64,000 nucleotides of DNA from Gerris lacustris (GCA_951217055.1 OX578282.1:48294329-48358328); one strand, 5' to 3'. Positions 26,946 through 41,880 are shown, numbered from the stretch's first letter. The notes: generated from the sequence alone by a model not told the origin. Made by a program: numbers and translations.

Positions 26946-28774
26946 ATCTAGATCCTGAGAAAATAGTTAAACGCGAACGGAGAGAGGCCGGGTTCGATTC
27001 CTCGCTGAAAAGAAGTTATTTTTATGATACATTTTGATAAAATCTTCAAAACTAATAAATGGAAAACACTGGGCTAATAAATTATGAACGAAAATTTGTC
27101 TGAGTTGTCTCAGACTGATTTTTTTGTATTGAATTGTGAATTAGGTAGTATCACGTTTGTAGTTCTCGGATAGAATCACAATTACACATTTAAAAGTCAT
27201 GAATACAAAAATATTATTTTAAATATTACCTGTGCGTGGTATATCATCCGTGTGAAGGTAAATGAAGCTTAATCCACTCACCTGATTTCAATAATTCTGT
27301 TTTACTTATTCAGTCGGGTCATATCCCGAGGAAAAAAAAAAACCTGAATATAATTTTAAAAGTTCAAACCATGTAGAAAGCGTTGTTTGAATCGACGCCT
27401 GCAGCAATTAAGCATAAATTCAAGCATATTGTGAGGCAGCTTCTAACCTACTGTTGTTTTGCATCCGGGGGCAAGCTATTTCCAATAAATTATGTTTTTT
27501 AAGAAGTTACACATTTTTTTTAATGCTCAATGTAGAAGGGATCTTTTGCAACATTCTTTCCTTAAGGAATTAATATATGTTAAAATAATTAATCTTAATT
27601 AGAGTTAGATAAAAACAGGGTACTAATATGTCACGAATGTTACTTGATGACCGAAGCTAAGATGAAGAAAGATACTCCGTCTTAATGACTTATAATTATT
27701 CACACTTTATTAAACTTTAATACCATCGTACTGACATGCTTCGTTAATTTTAGCCGTCGCAATATAAAAACATAAAGATTAGAATAACGTTTGAACGACA
27801 GTGATCATAAAGATCATCATAAACTGCTAACCCTCTAGTGTTTAGAGCTAACTACACCAACCCAAACCAACTTAAACGCCATCTAGGTGACAAGATATAA
27901 CAGTTAATTACTTCTAAATAAATTATTAAAGTAAAGCATGCTAGTTTTATAGCCAATATTGTATTACTTAGTCATAGTTCCTGCTGAATTAAATACTTCA
28001 CTTACTATTTAACTCATTGAGAAAAAAACAATAAGTTTATGGTCAAAATCTTCCAGGATAGACCAGGTTTCAGTCATTTTAATGTTTCATCATTACTGAA
28101 CTGGTCTCTACTTACTGTTTTCATTGTTAAATAATATTGTGTTATTCGCACGCAACTCTCGCGTTAATGTAAAATTGAAATTTTAGGGCTGGAAAAAATT
28201 CTGACTTCATCTTTTCAATGAGACAAACAACATATTTTAATAATAATTTTTTTTAGTCAAACCAACACCGACACCAAAGTTTAAAATAGAGAAAACTACG
28301 TTTTTACGGATACCTTATACGTTGTACTACTACTAACATACCGATTTTAATAAAAATTCACACACATCGTCAAAAGTACAATTGCAACAGGCATGTCGAA
28401 TTTCAACCTGACACAAGCAGAAGTTTTTGTGTAGTGAAGTGATATGTTTGATCAAATTCTAAATGGAGAAGGCCGGGGCCTGATGAGGGTAAGGAAATAT
28501 GTAGTTCTGTTCCCTGTGACTAAAGCGCAGGACAGTGGTGAATGGAAATCTTTGTGTCAATTCTCTACACTGCAAGGTAGAAGAGAATGTGAATAAGTAA
28601 GTTGGTTCATGATACTTTAAAAAATCTTAGTGTTGAAGATACTCTAGTTCTAGTTGAAAATTTGCCATAACATTAGAGTAATTTGACGCATTTTATAGAT
28701 CATAATCTGTTTGATGCTAATGACTTTTAAGAGTAATTTCCTAACTGATATAAGAAGTTATGTAATAATAATAT

Positions 28775-29047
28775 TAGGCATAACAGCGTATGATGGGCTT
28801 GGGCCTGCCAAAGGGCTTATACAACTATGAATATAAGGGATGAAACGGGGTTGCTGAGTCGCTCCATCAGCAGTATAATCCTTTGTATTGGATTCCGTAG
28901 CCCGATGGGCGCCGCTTCACTTAAGTTGCTACTCATTTATATAGCATGCTGGGTTAACATCGAGCGGGGGCCACTTGCCGGGATCGAGAATTGAACCCGA
29001 CACCTCCTGGATGATATGAGTATGCGGTAGCAATGAGCGAGGGACCC
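28775..29047 (-). repeat. tRNA-derived SINE-like element, block B copy
   Basis: Same as 2370-2638; B-box-like GGGTTCAATTCTCG on the minus strand. Confidence 0.5.
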
Positions 29048-29515
29048 CATAAAAATTTATACATTAGAAGGAATAATTAATTTAGATTTGATGTGATAGC
29101 AAACTTTTAACGTTTTTAATGGTCGTTATTGCTAATGTTATGGTTTCTGTTTTTTAAGCTGTAAAAAGAGTGAATATGTTAAAAAGTTGGTAAGAAGAGA
29201 TGAAGAGAAACTTGGTATAAAAGAGTCAACAGATGTAAATGGAAGAGCTCGTTAGGGTAGGTGACGAGTGACGAAACATAATGACACCACAGGAAAAACT
29301 GTCTCTCTTCTCGTTAGCATACATCTACCTAGACAAAGGCAGCCAAGTTACAAACTTGCCATGTTATATAAAACCTAAAAATGCCTGCATGGTTGTATAT
29401 TGAGTATATAAGGGTAGCAAATCTTAGTAAGCATCTTTGTAGAAAGTTTGTTACGTTATGAAACGGAAGTAAGGCAAACTAACTTCAACTATTACTTCTG
29501 GAAAAAAAATAAAAA

Positions 29516-29518
29516 TAA

Positions 29519-29606
<88 letters not shown>
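29516..29606. repeat. (AT)n microsatellite
   Basis: Block B equivalent of 3091-3335, much shorter and without the long poly(A). Confidence 0.97.
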
Positions 29607-29608
<2 letters not shown>

Positions 29609-30052
29609 AGAGTCCTTAAAGAATGTTTACACAGTATAAAAATCAAAAATATTTTGACCCTTTAGTACATTAGTTCATAATATTATAGAAAATCAACTGA
29701 AACCCTCAATCTTTAATACAATACCTAATCTAGCTAGTTAATTTTTACCTTAAGCATTAAACATATAAATTCTTTGAAGTAATTGACCTTATAAATGTTT
29801 ATAAATTGTAAGGAAATAGTTTATTATGATACCTTAGTCTATCAGACATCGCTAACATGGGCGAGGAATATCCGTTTGCGGAAACACTATCCTGAATGTG
29901 AGTCTCTGAAAATAGCACTGTAGTAATAAAAATCTCTATCCCCATGTGGTTTACCTCTACTAAAAATATTCCTTCCACTATCTGCTATAAAATAATGGTA
30001 CAAAAATAGTTAAAATCAAATTGGCGATCTACACTAATGATCTAATATTATA

Positions 30053-30607
30053 ATGTATGACCATAAGTTATACCTACTAACCCAGGTATTATGTCCATTT
30101 ATAAAGTTAGTGAAAAAGTCCGTAAATTATTATTGCTTAGCCTCTAGGAGAGACCGAAGTAAAAGAAAAAAAAATCACCGACGTCTAAAATACTGGTTCC
30201 TAGTGTGCTACTCCATTATAAGAGCTATGGTGACTCCGTTGGAAGACCCATTCCCTTCTCTAAATGCCCTATCTATTGAAAATGTGCTCAACCATTCCCC
30301 TCCCCCAGGAAAAGAAAAAAAAATAACGCGACAAATTACCACACCCTTTTTACAAGAAAAGTCCGAAACAGTAAATTTTCTTTTCACATCCTCGAAACCC
30401 CTCATTCCCTATTTCACCATTTTCTTTGGCCATTCCCCCCCTTTAGAGATAAAATTATCACCTTTTTCACCTCCAATACTTACTTCCCCTTCTTTTTGGG
30501 AAAACGACCGATATACAGAAGAAAAGCCTATCAAATCTTTCTATTCCCTTGGCCCGAATCTGAAGAAGGGACTACAGGTGAAAATGTGGTTTATCTTATA
30601 CCTTTAA
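30053..30607. other. Open frame matching 3747-4301; not supported as a gene
   Basis: The same 184-codon frame is open in block B. The three differences all change the amino acid, the protein resembles no family I know, and the flanks are just as well conserved. Treated as non-coding. Confidence 0.5.
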
Positions 30608-31090
30608 GCCTAAAAGACCATGAAAATAAAATGTGTTTTTATTCTGAGAAATGATATAATCTTTTTCTTTATAAAAAGAGGGGAGAAATATACTACTAAG
30701 AAGAAATAAGTTTAGTCGTTTACATCTGCACGTACAGAGAAGTGCGTAAAACAATTATAATTATCCTACTTCACCCAGTGATTCAAAGTGTATCCTAAAC
30801 ATTTACTCTCCGTTCATCGCAGAGGCTCTCTCTCTTTTATTTTAGCTCCCTTCTCTAACTTTTAAATTTACCAAGTTAAATCGTTTTATAATGTATTAAT
30901 AACAATAGACAGGTTAACAAATAATTATTTAACTGTCTATTCTAGAAATCGGTAACGCTGTAAAAGGAGGCTATATTTGTGCAGTGTAGCCTACTAGTCA
31001 CCGAGCTATGCGTCAATTAAAGATACACTGGTCTAGCGCTTTGCAGTGCGTTCAGATAATTTGGTAAAACTAATGAATGATTATTGTATT

Positions 31091-31190
31091 GTCATCGCAA
31101 ATACATAATCTGTGCAAGTTTCGGCTTCTTAGGTAGTCTGAAACTGGTTCAAATTTAGGTAATACGATTTGTCCCGGACAAACTAGTGAA
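31091..31190. other. Segment of about 100 bp present only in block B
   Basis: Block A joins TTATTGTATT directly to ATTAATAATTTAAAG where block B has this extra stretch, including TTTGTCCCGGACAAACTAG. That phrase holds a small TTTGTCC/GGACAAA palindrome. It may be an insertion in B or a deletion in A. Confidence 0.7.
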
Positions 31191-31626
31191 AATAATTTAA
31201 AGCAGTTTCCTCAGTACATCAGTAAAGTAAATAATCAGTTGTGTTTAGGTGTTTCTTTTTTTGCTATAAATACGCATTTAATTATAAGTTTTTAAAATAT
31301 AATATAAAATTTTAATTACCTATTTCACAAATTTCTTTTAGCTACAACAACAAGTTTTCATTTCTCCTTCCTACACATTATTAGATTCTTTCCACGGTTG
31401 AAGTAAAGAAAGAATATAAATGTTAGTACGAGGGATGAAGATGGAGGGGAAGGGATGGGGTTCATAAATAATAATTTTAATATATAATAGGGAAGAAGAG
31501 GGCCACGTTAAAAAAACCTTCTACCTCTGATAAATTGGTGCCTGTTTTGAAACAAAATATTGAAATAAAGTGTCTCACATTTCAATAGAACAAATTCAGT
31601 ACACTGCCATATTTATTTATTTAATA

Positions 31627-31628
<2 letters not shown>

Positions 31629-31700
<72 letters not shown>
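31629..31700. repeat. (AT)n microsatellite
   Basis: Block B equivalent of 5240-5382, about half as long and uninterrupted. Confidence 0.97.
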
Positions 31701-31702
<2 letters not shown>

Positions 31703-32854
31703 CTTATCATAGGCACTTGTCAAAAACATACTTTTAATAGATATCAAGTTGCATTTGAAAGAGAAATGATAAAAACGGCGATTATACATTTTTTTAAGTC
31801 TTTTGAGATCAAGTTTGTGTACAAGATAAAACAAACTATTTAATTGAAATCATAATTTAAAATGAATTATAAACACTTTGATCTAAAACAGACTTTGCCA
31901 TTAACCATTTGTTGAACTAATTTATAATGTAATCCTAGTTGACTAAATACTAAAAAATGCATCGAGATTTTTTTTTTCCTAAATTCATTTTCCCTTTATC
32001 AACTGTACTTACCATTAATTCTATTTATAATTACTAATATTGCTATTACTATTAATTATTACTTTTACTATTACTTCCATAGCAACAGGTAAAAAATTAC
32101 CAGTAAATTACAATAATGCACTTTGAATTACACTAAATGCAAGAGACATTAAAAATTACTTTATCTTAACCTTATTAATGAATGATAATTAGTTTGACAC
32201 ATCAGTGTTGCCACTACACTTTACATTCTACAAAGAAAATAGCTCTCTGTTCAGAAACATAGATTTAAAGGAGAATGAATGTAAAAATAGGAAATACACG
32301 AAGAACTGTATTTGTTGATAACTCTTTAATCTAGAGTCGTCATTGTTTTTTGAGATTGATATGTAACTCCTAAAAAAGACAGGAGAACAAGGGATAATTC
32401 AACCGAAACAAGCAGATTGTTCTCAACTTTTTATTTTTTATTTTTTAGATCAGATTAGAAACGTAAAGCTGAGTTTTATAACCCATTAAAAAGAATTATA
32501 GTGACACTTTTACAGGGAATAATCATATTTTGACCGAGTTATAAAACTTTTTTTAAAATGACAAGTACGTGATTTTAGAATTAGAGAAGATCCGTGTTTT
32601 TTTTCAGCAGTTAGGCTTCGAATATTTGACGGGATTGTCGTCCGAGATATCTTGTTCTGAATTTATAGCCTGTGGAACTGTATTATAAAGGAACCTTATT
32701 TCATATTTCCCTAGTAAAACGACTTTCAAAGAGCTCCAACCTAAACTCTAGTACTATATACTTTACTATAGGCCTAAAAGAAGCAAACATTTAGGTTATA
32801 ATAGGACGGGGATCCGGTTACTGTAATCATCAGTGCGAATAATTTCTCATCTCT

Positions 32855-33088
32855 CTGGGATTCGAACAAACCAATCATTAGGTTTGTTCCAACCACACTT
32901 CAAATTGGTTTGGAACTGTCCGACGCATGCGCATCGGACCACATTTGAACGTTTTTTGCTAATGCACATGCGTCGTACAGTTTGAAACTAGTTTGAGGTG
33001 TGGTTGGAACAAACCTATTATGTTGGTGTTTTGACCGGTTTCATGTGGAGTTACGGATTCACTAACCACTCGGCTACACCGGTCCCCA
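32855..33088 (-). repeat. tRNA-derived sequence split by MITE, block B copy
   Basis: Same arrangement as 6535-6765. The inserted MITE occupies 32881-33015 with the same GGTTTGTTCCAACC ends; its loop differs from block A (GTCCGACGCATGCGCATCGG here). Confidence 0.6.
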
Positions 33089-33219
33089 AGTAGAAATTAA
33101 TATAAATTATAGCTAGCTTTATTGAACACAGGAGTAACTCATACATATTATGCAATTGTCCATAGATACATCCTTAAATGTTTTAATGTAAAAGACTTAA
33201 TATTAAAAGATTTATGTAA

Positions 33220-33556
33220 ATGAAATGTTGAAGTAGACTACACACTCACTTAACTTTAAACAAAAAGCTTATTTCGTCATAAACAGCTTGGTTTTCCGGT
33301 GAAATCCGCGTCACGAAAGGGTTGAAGTCCGACGTTTCGCTTCCACTACTAAAAGCATCTTCAGGGGTGTGGTGCATAGTTATGTTTACTCGAAGCAACA
33401 ACAAGACATCCCTTGTTGCTTCGTGTAAACATCACGATGCACCATGCGACTTCATCCCCTTCGTGACGCGGATTTCACCGGAAAACCAAGCTGTTTATGA
33501 CGAAATAAGCGTTTGTTTAAAGTTAAGTGAGTGTGTAGTCTACTTCAACATTTCAT
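33220..33556. repeat. Penelope-like palindrome, block B copy
   Basis: Same inverted structure as 6898-7245, but the centre is shorter: the TCTGCGAGGATGTC segment at the axis in block A is replaced by CCC. The hammerhead-like segment is again present in the left arm only. Confidence 0.8.
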
Positions 33557-34072
33557 CTACCCGCGGAAGCCTACGCACCAAGTTAAACGCTTATTTGTTT
33601 TGTTTCAATATTATTATCAATAAAAATTCATATAGATTCTTCCTGGAGCATAAACACCCGAGCTTCTCCTCGACGCTATTCTTGTTTACAAGAAATAAAC
33701 GAAACTTAGTTACCATAGTACCTGTGTTTTGTATGTAAACTATACAAGGCATCGCGTGGCTCTATCATTAAAGCGAGCGGAATGATATTAAATATTAGAT
33801 ATTAAGAAAATAGTTAATCATGATGATCTTTAATCTATTTGAGATTCAGCCGAGAATAGTTTGTGTATTTAGATTCCGTGTAGTTTTTCATTTATTATAG
33901 ATTCTCTGTAGACGCATAATTGAATTCTGTGATTGTTAAAGAGAATTATTGTAATAGAGAGCCGTGCAGTGGGGGGAGAATGGTACCTTTCTACATATTC
34001 CTTAACTTACATGTTCCAACCATCATCATGTCAACAATTATAAAATGTATCACTTCACTACTCATGTACAGG

Positions 34073-35345
34073 GCAGATGAGCCCAGCAATATTGCTCAGT
34101 TCTGTCTCTGTGAAAGGTCGCTGGAGAAGTAATTAAAAACCAAAGGACCAGTTCTATTTTTGACAATAGAACAAAAGAAAAAGAAGAATAATTGGGTGTT
34201 ACATTAAAAAAATTTGAGTTCGCTATATTTTTCCTGTGTGCGCGTCAAAACGATCTTTAATATTGGAAAGTTTCACGTTTCTATCTCTTTTTATTCAAAA
34301 GTTATTGGAACAGACAGACACATGAACGAAACTATAAGGGTTTCTTTTTTTGGTTTTACCAACGAAACCCTAAAAAGCAAAGAAAAACAAACAAATTTGA
34401 TTACCCTGTTTTAATAATAAAAGATTATATATGTATTAAAATAAATAAGTAATGATATATATAATAATTAATGATAAGTATAAATTATTAGGTTAACCAA
34501 AAATATAAGATAAATATAAATTATTAGGTTAACCAAAAAAAAAAAGAAGTTAATTGGACCTTCTTTTCCTAAGATTGTAGGAGGTAAGGATAGGTATCCA
34601 CTTATGCTGGTTAAAATTAATTTTAACTTAAGGCGTAGAGAGGGGGGTGGACTGTAAGGATAAATATATATTGGGTGTCTAAATAGATATACAAGATAAA
34701 ATTAAAAATAGAATAAATGATATAAGTAAGCGGGTAAGAATGTAGGTCTAACCTGATACTGCAGCGTTGTGTCGGGTGAACTTGAAATACGCCGGGTTTG
34801 AGGTAAGCACACTTATAAAAATAAATTAAAATGAATAATTTTGCGGGATATTAAAGCGGGTGGTTTAGCGGGTTAACAATTGCGGTAGGGCAGACGATCC
34901 GACTTGTGCAACGCAACGTCTGGAAGCGGAAGGGGTGAAGGTATAGATGCTCAAGTCATAGCCGAGCCGTGGTTCACAATTTCTCCACTAGATAGCAGCA
35001 CGCACCAGACCCGGGCTGAGTAGGAGGAACATCCAGCTTCACTCACTTACTTTTATAGAATATTATTTAATTTAAATAGGTTATAAGAAAAGATAGAATA
35101 AAAACAGATATAAGATAAATATTGTCCAGATGAGCCCAGCAACATTGCTCAGTTCTGTCACTGTGAAAGGTCGCTGGAGAAGTAATTGAAAAACCAAAGG
35201 ACCAATTTTATTTTTGACAATAGAACAAAAAAAAGAAGATGAATAATTGGGTGTTAAATTAAAAAAAGCAAAGAAAAACAAACAAATTTGATTACCCTGT
35301 TTTAATAATAAAAGATTATATATGTATTAAAATAATACTTTAATG
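34073..35345. repeat. Direct repeat pair, block B copy
   Basis: Equivalent of 7762-9035; indistinguishable by eye. Confidence 0.75.
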
Positions 35346-37211
35346 AACTCATAAATATAAAGTATTAGGTTAACCAAAAAAAAAAGAAGAAGTTAATTAC
35401 AATCTAGATCTAGTTCTTAAAGATTTAACATAATAGATATCGCTTAAATATTATGAGATTAATCATAAAAAAGGTTGATCCGAAAGTTGGAAATGTAATT
35501 ATAGGTTTAGTTAAAAATATATATTAAAAATTAATGATCAGCTGATTATGAAAAAAAAAAAAAAAAAAAATACAACATGACTATAGCCTTGGTAAAATGA
35601 ATGATTTGATGAATATATATGAGTTTATATAAATCATAGTCAATACATACAACAAAGAAATATATTAGAAAGATGGGATCCCAAAGGTGTAGAAGATATT
35701 GTGATCTGTACCTGGCCAGCAAGACTAAATATTTTAAGATGAAGAATGAACTTATTTCACAGAGGATAATTAGATTACTGAGTTACTGAAAGCAAGGTGT
35801 AGATGTTTCATGGCAGATTTCGATAATTAAATTAACGTTTTAAAAATTAACGAAATGAAGCAGACTGGGGCTTGAGGTGCAGGATCATTTAATTAACTAC
35901 GAGCACATCCGGTCTAACATTCTTCCTTGATTTAATTTAATTTATCATCCTAAACAACTCAAAACTTCTGCTTGTGTCAAGTTGAAATTTTACATACCTG
36001 TTTCAATTATACTTTAGACAATGTATATGAAGTTTTATTAAAATTGTTTCGTTAGAACGTAATGTATCGGAAATAACGTTGTTTTCTCTATGTTATACGT
36101 TTAGGGCCGCTTTAATAGTATTAACTTTTAACGATCTTTATCACTTCATAGCAGTGTCGATGTTGGTTTTACTTAAACAATTTATTTTTAAAACAATGTT
36201 CATGTCATTGAATAGATGATAATAGACTCGTTTACTGTCCTGAAATTCCAATTTTACGCGTTGCGCGCGAACTATATGAAGGTTAACACTTTCCAACGAA
36301 CATAGCCTGAGCATTAGTAAAAGGAACGTGTATACTAAATCGTGTAGACAACTTTTACTCAAGTTTTCGTCGGACTCGTAAACGTTACTGACATAGGTAC
36401 AGACAGACAGACAAACAAGATGAGTGCATATTTTGTTGAATGTAGGAAGCTCGCTTATGCTTGCTTCAATTATTGAAATAAACATTTTTATTTTATTTTA
36501 AATTTTAAATTCTTTATCATGTAGCAGAAACGATCTGTCAAACATTTCTAATTCCTCATTGGAGAGAGTTCTGCTTAATAAGGTTAAAATTAATTTAAAG
36601 ATTTATTTTGTAAAACTAGTTTTAGACCAATTGGTATAAACATTTTTTTTCCGGCTAACCTTAAAATCATAATTAGATCTTAAAAATACGTTTACAGATT
36701 ACTTTTCACGTCTGCTGGATGACTTGTTTGGTAGTCAAAGATTGGTAAACGGAATCAGACTCCTAAAATGAGCTCGTTTATCAAATTCCTTTTTTCCCCA
36801 TATTAACTATAAATTTATAGAAGGGAGCTCGCCCTTTCCCCCGTCAGAGAAAATATCGTTATACACCCTGCGACTCCCTAGAAAATATCGTCCTCATATC
36901 CTCTAGCTACCATTAAAATAAAGGGGTTCGGGAAGGCGACCTGGGAAACCTAAATCTAGGAATAATATTTTTTGAGGGGGGATCCCGGAGCCGTAAGGGG
37001 GGGGGGGGGGGCACAAGATTTATTACCTTTGAACTTTTCGTTCCCAAGCAGTAAATATTTTTCTCTACTAACTCAGAAAATTTTATGCGAAAATCTAAAA
37101 GTTTTCACTATGCCCCCTTCCTCCTTTCCTTCACTTTCTTTTAACTTAAAAGAAAGAACCTTCTTTTTTTACTAATCAAAAGTTTGTTTTCTCTTTTCCA
37201 AATATATTTAT

Positions 37212-37388
<177 letters not shown>

Positions 37389-37557
37389 ATTTCTTCTTTA
37401 TTTTAAGAGTAGTTCGTGTAATAATTGTATATATCTTTCGTTCGTAAGATCGTGTTCACGACTTAAATTTCGACTAGATTAACTAATATACTAATTATTT
37501 TAAGCGGCAAATATTAACTAATAAACTAGGTAACAATCGCATTGATTTAAGGTCGTA

Positions 37558-37930
37558 AAGTCACCGCTCAGCTATCACTGAGTCGAGGCAACTCGAGGTC
37601 GTGGGTTCGATCCCGGGCCGTGATACACTGGATGCATCTATGAATCGCGGACGGAGCAGGGTGAGGGCACCCCATGAGGGGTTCTCTTCCCCTACACTTT
37701 GAAGCACTCTCATATAGCTTACTAAAGACCACATCATACTCGCTTCGGCGGTACAATGTACAAATGTATGATGTGTAAAGTAGCTGGAACTCTCCACCAC
37801 AGGAAGTAAACTGGGTCCACTGTAGGCCTGATTGCGAGGTTCGAACAAGTGGTTCGTCCCACCCGTCTAGTAGGAATTGCTAGGTAACTACTACTACTAC
37901 TACTAAATACCTTGGGCGCTACAATGATAA
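37558..37930 (+). repeat. tRNA-derived SINE-like element, block B copy
   Basis: Identical to 11218-11590, with a perfect B box (GGTTCGATCCC). Confidence 0.6.
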
Positions 37931-38974
37931 CACACATACAGACTTCATGCTGAATACCAATCAGGAGGTCTTAAAAACATCCAAAACGGATAATTCAGTT
38001 GAAATCTCGAAAAAAAAATTGTTGGTTGAAAATATAACTTTTCCTACCTTAAAGTGAGGAAAAGCAAAAATAAACTTTAGAGTTTTTTGTACTGATCACC
38101 AGAACTTATATTTGTTGTATATTTTGCTTTGATAAATAATTCAAGAATGCAATAACTTTGTATAATAAATTAATATTTTCAATTCGAGTAAAACTTTAAA
38201 AGCCCATTTAAAAATCATTTATTTCCCCTCGTATATTCTTTCCTCAATTTTACAACATTTTCCACCTCCAGTATCTCTTCTTGTGAATATTTTTGCTCTT
38301 TTTTTTCATTTATTATTTAATATTAATTAGCATGTAACATTTTCATTAATTAGAATGTTCATGAATAAATTAATTAATTAGGATTAAAAATGTATTTAAA
38401 AAAAGAGAGAGGATATTACTTAAGATTAAAAATTAAATAAAGAGGTATTAAAATCGCACTTTCTTTTACAGTAAAAGACTCTTAAATAATTTCATAATTA
38501 GAGTAAAGAAATTTACAACCTATATTTATTAAATTCAATTCAAAATTGGTTTTATTTTTTTATAATAATTAATAAGATGTTATATTTCAAATTCCTAAAA
38601 ACTACATTTATGTTGCTATATAATATATATTCACCAACTTTTTATGAAATTCGAAATAAAAATTAAAAGAAAATGTTTAGTTTTGTTCTTACATGAAAAA
38701 AGAAAATGTGTAAAAATGTTTTTTTAATTAATAAATGGCTGCTATGGTACAAGAAAGAAAATAGACGTGCTTTCTAAATAGAAATCTCTCATTCCTCTCA
38801 TCTTTTTTAAAATAAGAGAAAATATTCCTAACACAGTTTTTTTTCTACTTTTTAAATCGTTTCATAAAATGTTTGAAAGCTAGCGCGATGATAAAAAAAA
38901 AAAAAAAACTTGTTCATTAAAACACACAGAAACCTACACTTTTATAACATACTCATATAATAAATAATAATAAA

Positions 38975-39189
38975 TATATATATATATATATCAGCAATAT
39001 AATACCGTGTTTATGCACACTGCAATAGGCTACACAACTTGTGAGAGACACCAAGGGATGTGCCACGCAAGCGTGACCCATAGGAACTGTTCCAACATCA
39101 GACATTGCGTCATTGAGATGTTGGCTCGGCATTACGCCATGTCCTGCATCGTTTCGTCGCGTCCGACTCATCAGGGGCCCGACGATGAC
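38975..39189 (-). mobile_element. Dispersed element with 5' hammerhead, block B copy
   Basis: Same as 12635-12849, ending in the same short (TA)n tract. Confidence 0.6.
39131..39174 (-). ncRNA. Hammerhead ribozyme core (candidate), block B copy
   Basis: Identical to the core at 12791-12834: CTGATGA, GTCG/CGAC stem II, GAAAC. Confidence 0.65.
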
Positions 39190-39191
39190 AA

Positions 39192-39660
39192 GTATGCAAA
39201 AAGTTTAGTTAATTATTTATTTCACACCGAGACCCTGACCGGCGAGACCACCCAAAGCCCCAAGACCTTGTCCAACAAGACCACTCAAGGCACCAAGACC
39301 TTGACCGGCAAGACCAGTCAAAGCTCCAAGACCTTGTCCAACGAAACCGAAAGCAAAACCAAGACCTTGTCCAGCAAGTCCGGAAGCGGCACTAAGACCT
39401 TGTCCGGCAAATCCGGAAGCAGCACCAAGACCTTGACCGGCAAGACCACTCAAAGCTCCAAGACCTTGTCCAGCGAAACCGAAAGCAAAACCAAGACCTT
39501 GTCCAGCAAGTCCGGAAGCGGCACTATGACCTTGTCTAGCAAGTCCGAAAGCAGAGTTTACAGCACCACTAGCGTCGACTCCAACGTTGGCAGAGAAACT
39601 TTGGCAGTTTGCTCCAACAACTGCGACGGCGAGAAGGCCTTCATGGTTATTTCTGGAAGA
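39192..39660 (-). pseudogene. Degenerate secreted-repeat-protein gene, block B copy
   Basis: Same 10-base signal-peptide deletion, same truncated 3' end and same retained splice acceptor as 12852-13320. The only coding difference I found is Ile in block A against Leu here in one repeat (GIVGQ/GLVGQ), an amino-acid change, consistent with relaxed constraint. It lies 2.3 kb downstream of the intact gene at 41936-42466 on the same strand, so the two probably arose by local tandem duplication before A/B copying. Confidence 0.8.
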
Positions 39661-40880
39661 CATCGTATTATTAATGAGTTTGATAATGTAAGTTATCTTA
39701 TTTCGGTTGTATTTAGAGGTGGGTAATAACTGTTATTTGACAGTATCAGGTCATCACGTTCTCGAACGGTAATTGGTTACTTGGTAATAGTTTCTCAACA
39801 AAAGTCGTTAAATTATAATATAAAATGCATGTCATGTAAATTTCGTCTATTAATTAAAAATAGATAGTAAATTTATAAATTTATAGTATATAGAGATTTA
39901 TGGAGGTTGTAGATTCTACATGCATGCTTACTACAAACATACTTTGAAATCTGATGCATGGGATTGCTGTAAAGATCTAATCTATGTAAAATTCTCGGGC
40001 CTTAACAAGGATTTAACTAGGTGTGCACTGCAGTTGTCTGCTTGCAATATTGAGCTGAGCGTGCAATTTGATCTTAAACAATAAATATTTTTATGTATAA
40101 ACAGCTAAAATGTGATCAAAAATAGTAACATTTCTAATTTTTAATTAAAAATGTTTTTAATAATTATGCGTGTTCTTCCTCTTTTTCTATTTTACCACAA
40201 AATATGACAAAATTGAACATAACAACAATACCTGTACTCTTAAAGAGCTTTCCAACGACATGCATCATGAAGAGCATATACTATTTTAACTTCTGTACCC
40301 CGTACGCCTGAGTACCAATTTGGACCATTTCAGATTTATAACTTCCTGTGGTTGGTCACTATGACTGTGCCGAATTTTGTGTTGATCGGTTCAGCCGTTC
40401 AGGAGGGGTATGTGTCCAACCAAATGCAAAATATATTATAAAAGCTTAGCTTCGCTCAGCTCAACAAGCAAAATAAACCCAAAAAAGGCGCCCTTCCTGA
40501 GGCCGATAAAAGCGTGTAAGTATGAGTCTAAAATAGTTGAAGCGATGAATCCAAATGAGACGTATATAATTATAATAAACGATATTAGAGGAAAATCAGT
40601 CCAGAAGAACCGGAGCTAAAATGTATGTTAGTTACGTATGAAAAGCGGGGGCGGGGCAGGAGCGCAAACCTGGATCAGGGGTCTGAGGTATTGTCTTAAG
40701 TCAGCCCCAGCCGAGGGCCCTCGGCAGAGGCACCCACACAATTTAGTAGAAATTAGTAGAAAATTTACTAATTAGGCAGAGGAAGGGATGAGGCCTTCAA
40801 GTAAGGTTCCAACCGAGCTCCACTACACTACTAACAATCTTGTAAATCTTTGCCGTTTTTTTGTTATATTGTAATAACAT

Positions 40881-41880
40881 TATTTAAATGAAAGTAACGT
40901 AACATAACATTACAGGGGAGTAACAATCTAAAGAAGTACCAATTTTATTTTATATGACAATAGACGGGCCATTAATTATGTGAATTTAATGTTCAAGCGC
41001 TATCAAATAATGAAGGTTTATTATGTTGTCAATTTTTTTTTTTTTTTTTTATAAAACATTACGATTGTAAAAGGCCGCCAAAATCCGACTAAAAATTCAC
41101 ATAGTAGATGAAGGATTCATCGTGTTATGTGGGTTGGATATAATTTATCTGCTACTTTTATTAATCACTGAATAAAAACATGTAGCAGCATTTCAATTTT
41201 CATCATGGATAAGAACTTTGAGCCTTATCCCATGTATTTCTTAATGTTTATAATTCTCGAACCAGCAGTCTCCACTCCATATTAACTAACTTGTCTGGCT
41301 CGATCCGAATAAAAAAAAAATATTTGAAATTTTATTTTATTCTAATTGGAAATCCTACAACAACTTTTAGCAACACAATATATCTTCTTTCTGCTCCTTT
41401 ATAATACTACCAATCAATAAGTAATTTTTTTTTTTTTCTAGCCAAAGGAAAAAGTGGTCTTGGGTTTGGTTCAAAAGTCATAAGGTTCTATCATAATGTA
41501 TACAACATTGTTCATGTTCATATTGTTTTCTTTGATAGTATTTTTCCATAATTAGCACTGATAATGGCAGTTAAGGCCAGAAGATGGTATTATAAATTAA
41601 GGAAGTTCTATTACATTAGGTCACACCCCTCGGTATATATTATATTATAAAATACAAAAAGGAAGCTATTTTATGTATATAATATTGTTTACTACCTCAA
41701 AACACCCAAATCCAAACACACCTAGCAGGGGAGATTCTACAATCATGTATTTAAAGTAAACTCTTAATAATCTTGAAAAGATTTTAAATAACTTTATATT
41801 AACAGAACTTTATCCTAATCAAGGAGCATTGTGTCTTCTAAACTTTAAGTCACAAACCATTGGAATTATTATTAAACACA
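40881..41880. other. No gene; 3' flank of intact gene 1, shared with block C
   Basis: Matches block C at 52935-52985 and 54521-56280, where three extra segments interrupt it. Contains T and A runs near 41033 and 41425. No open frame of note. Confidence 0.6.
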
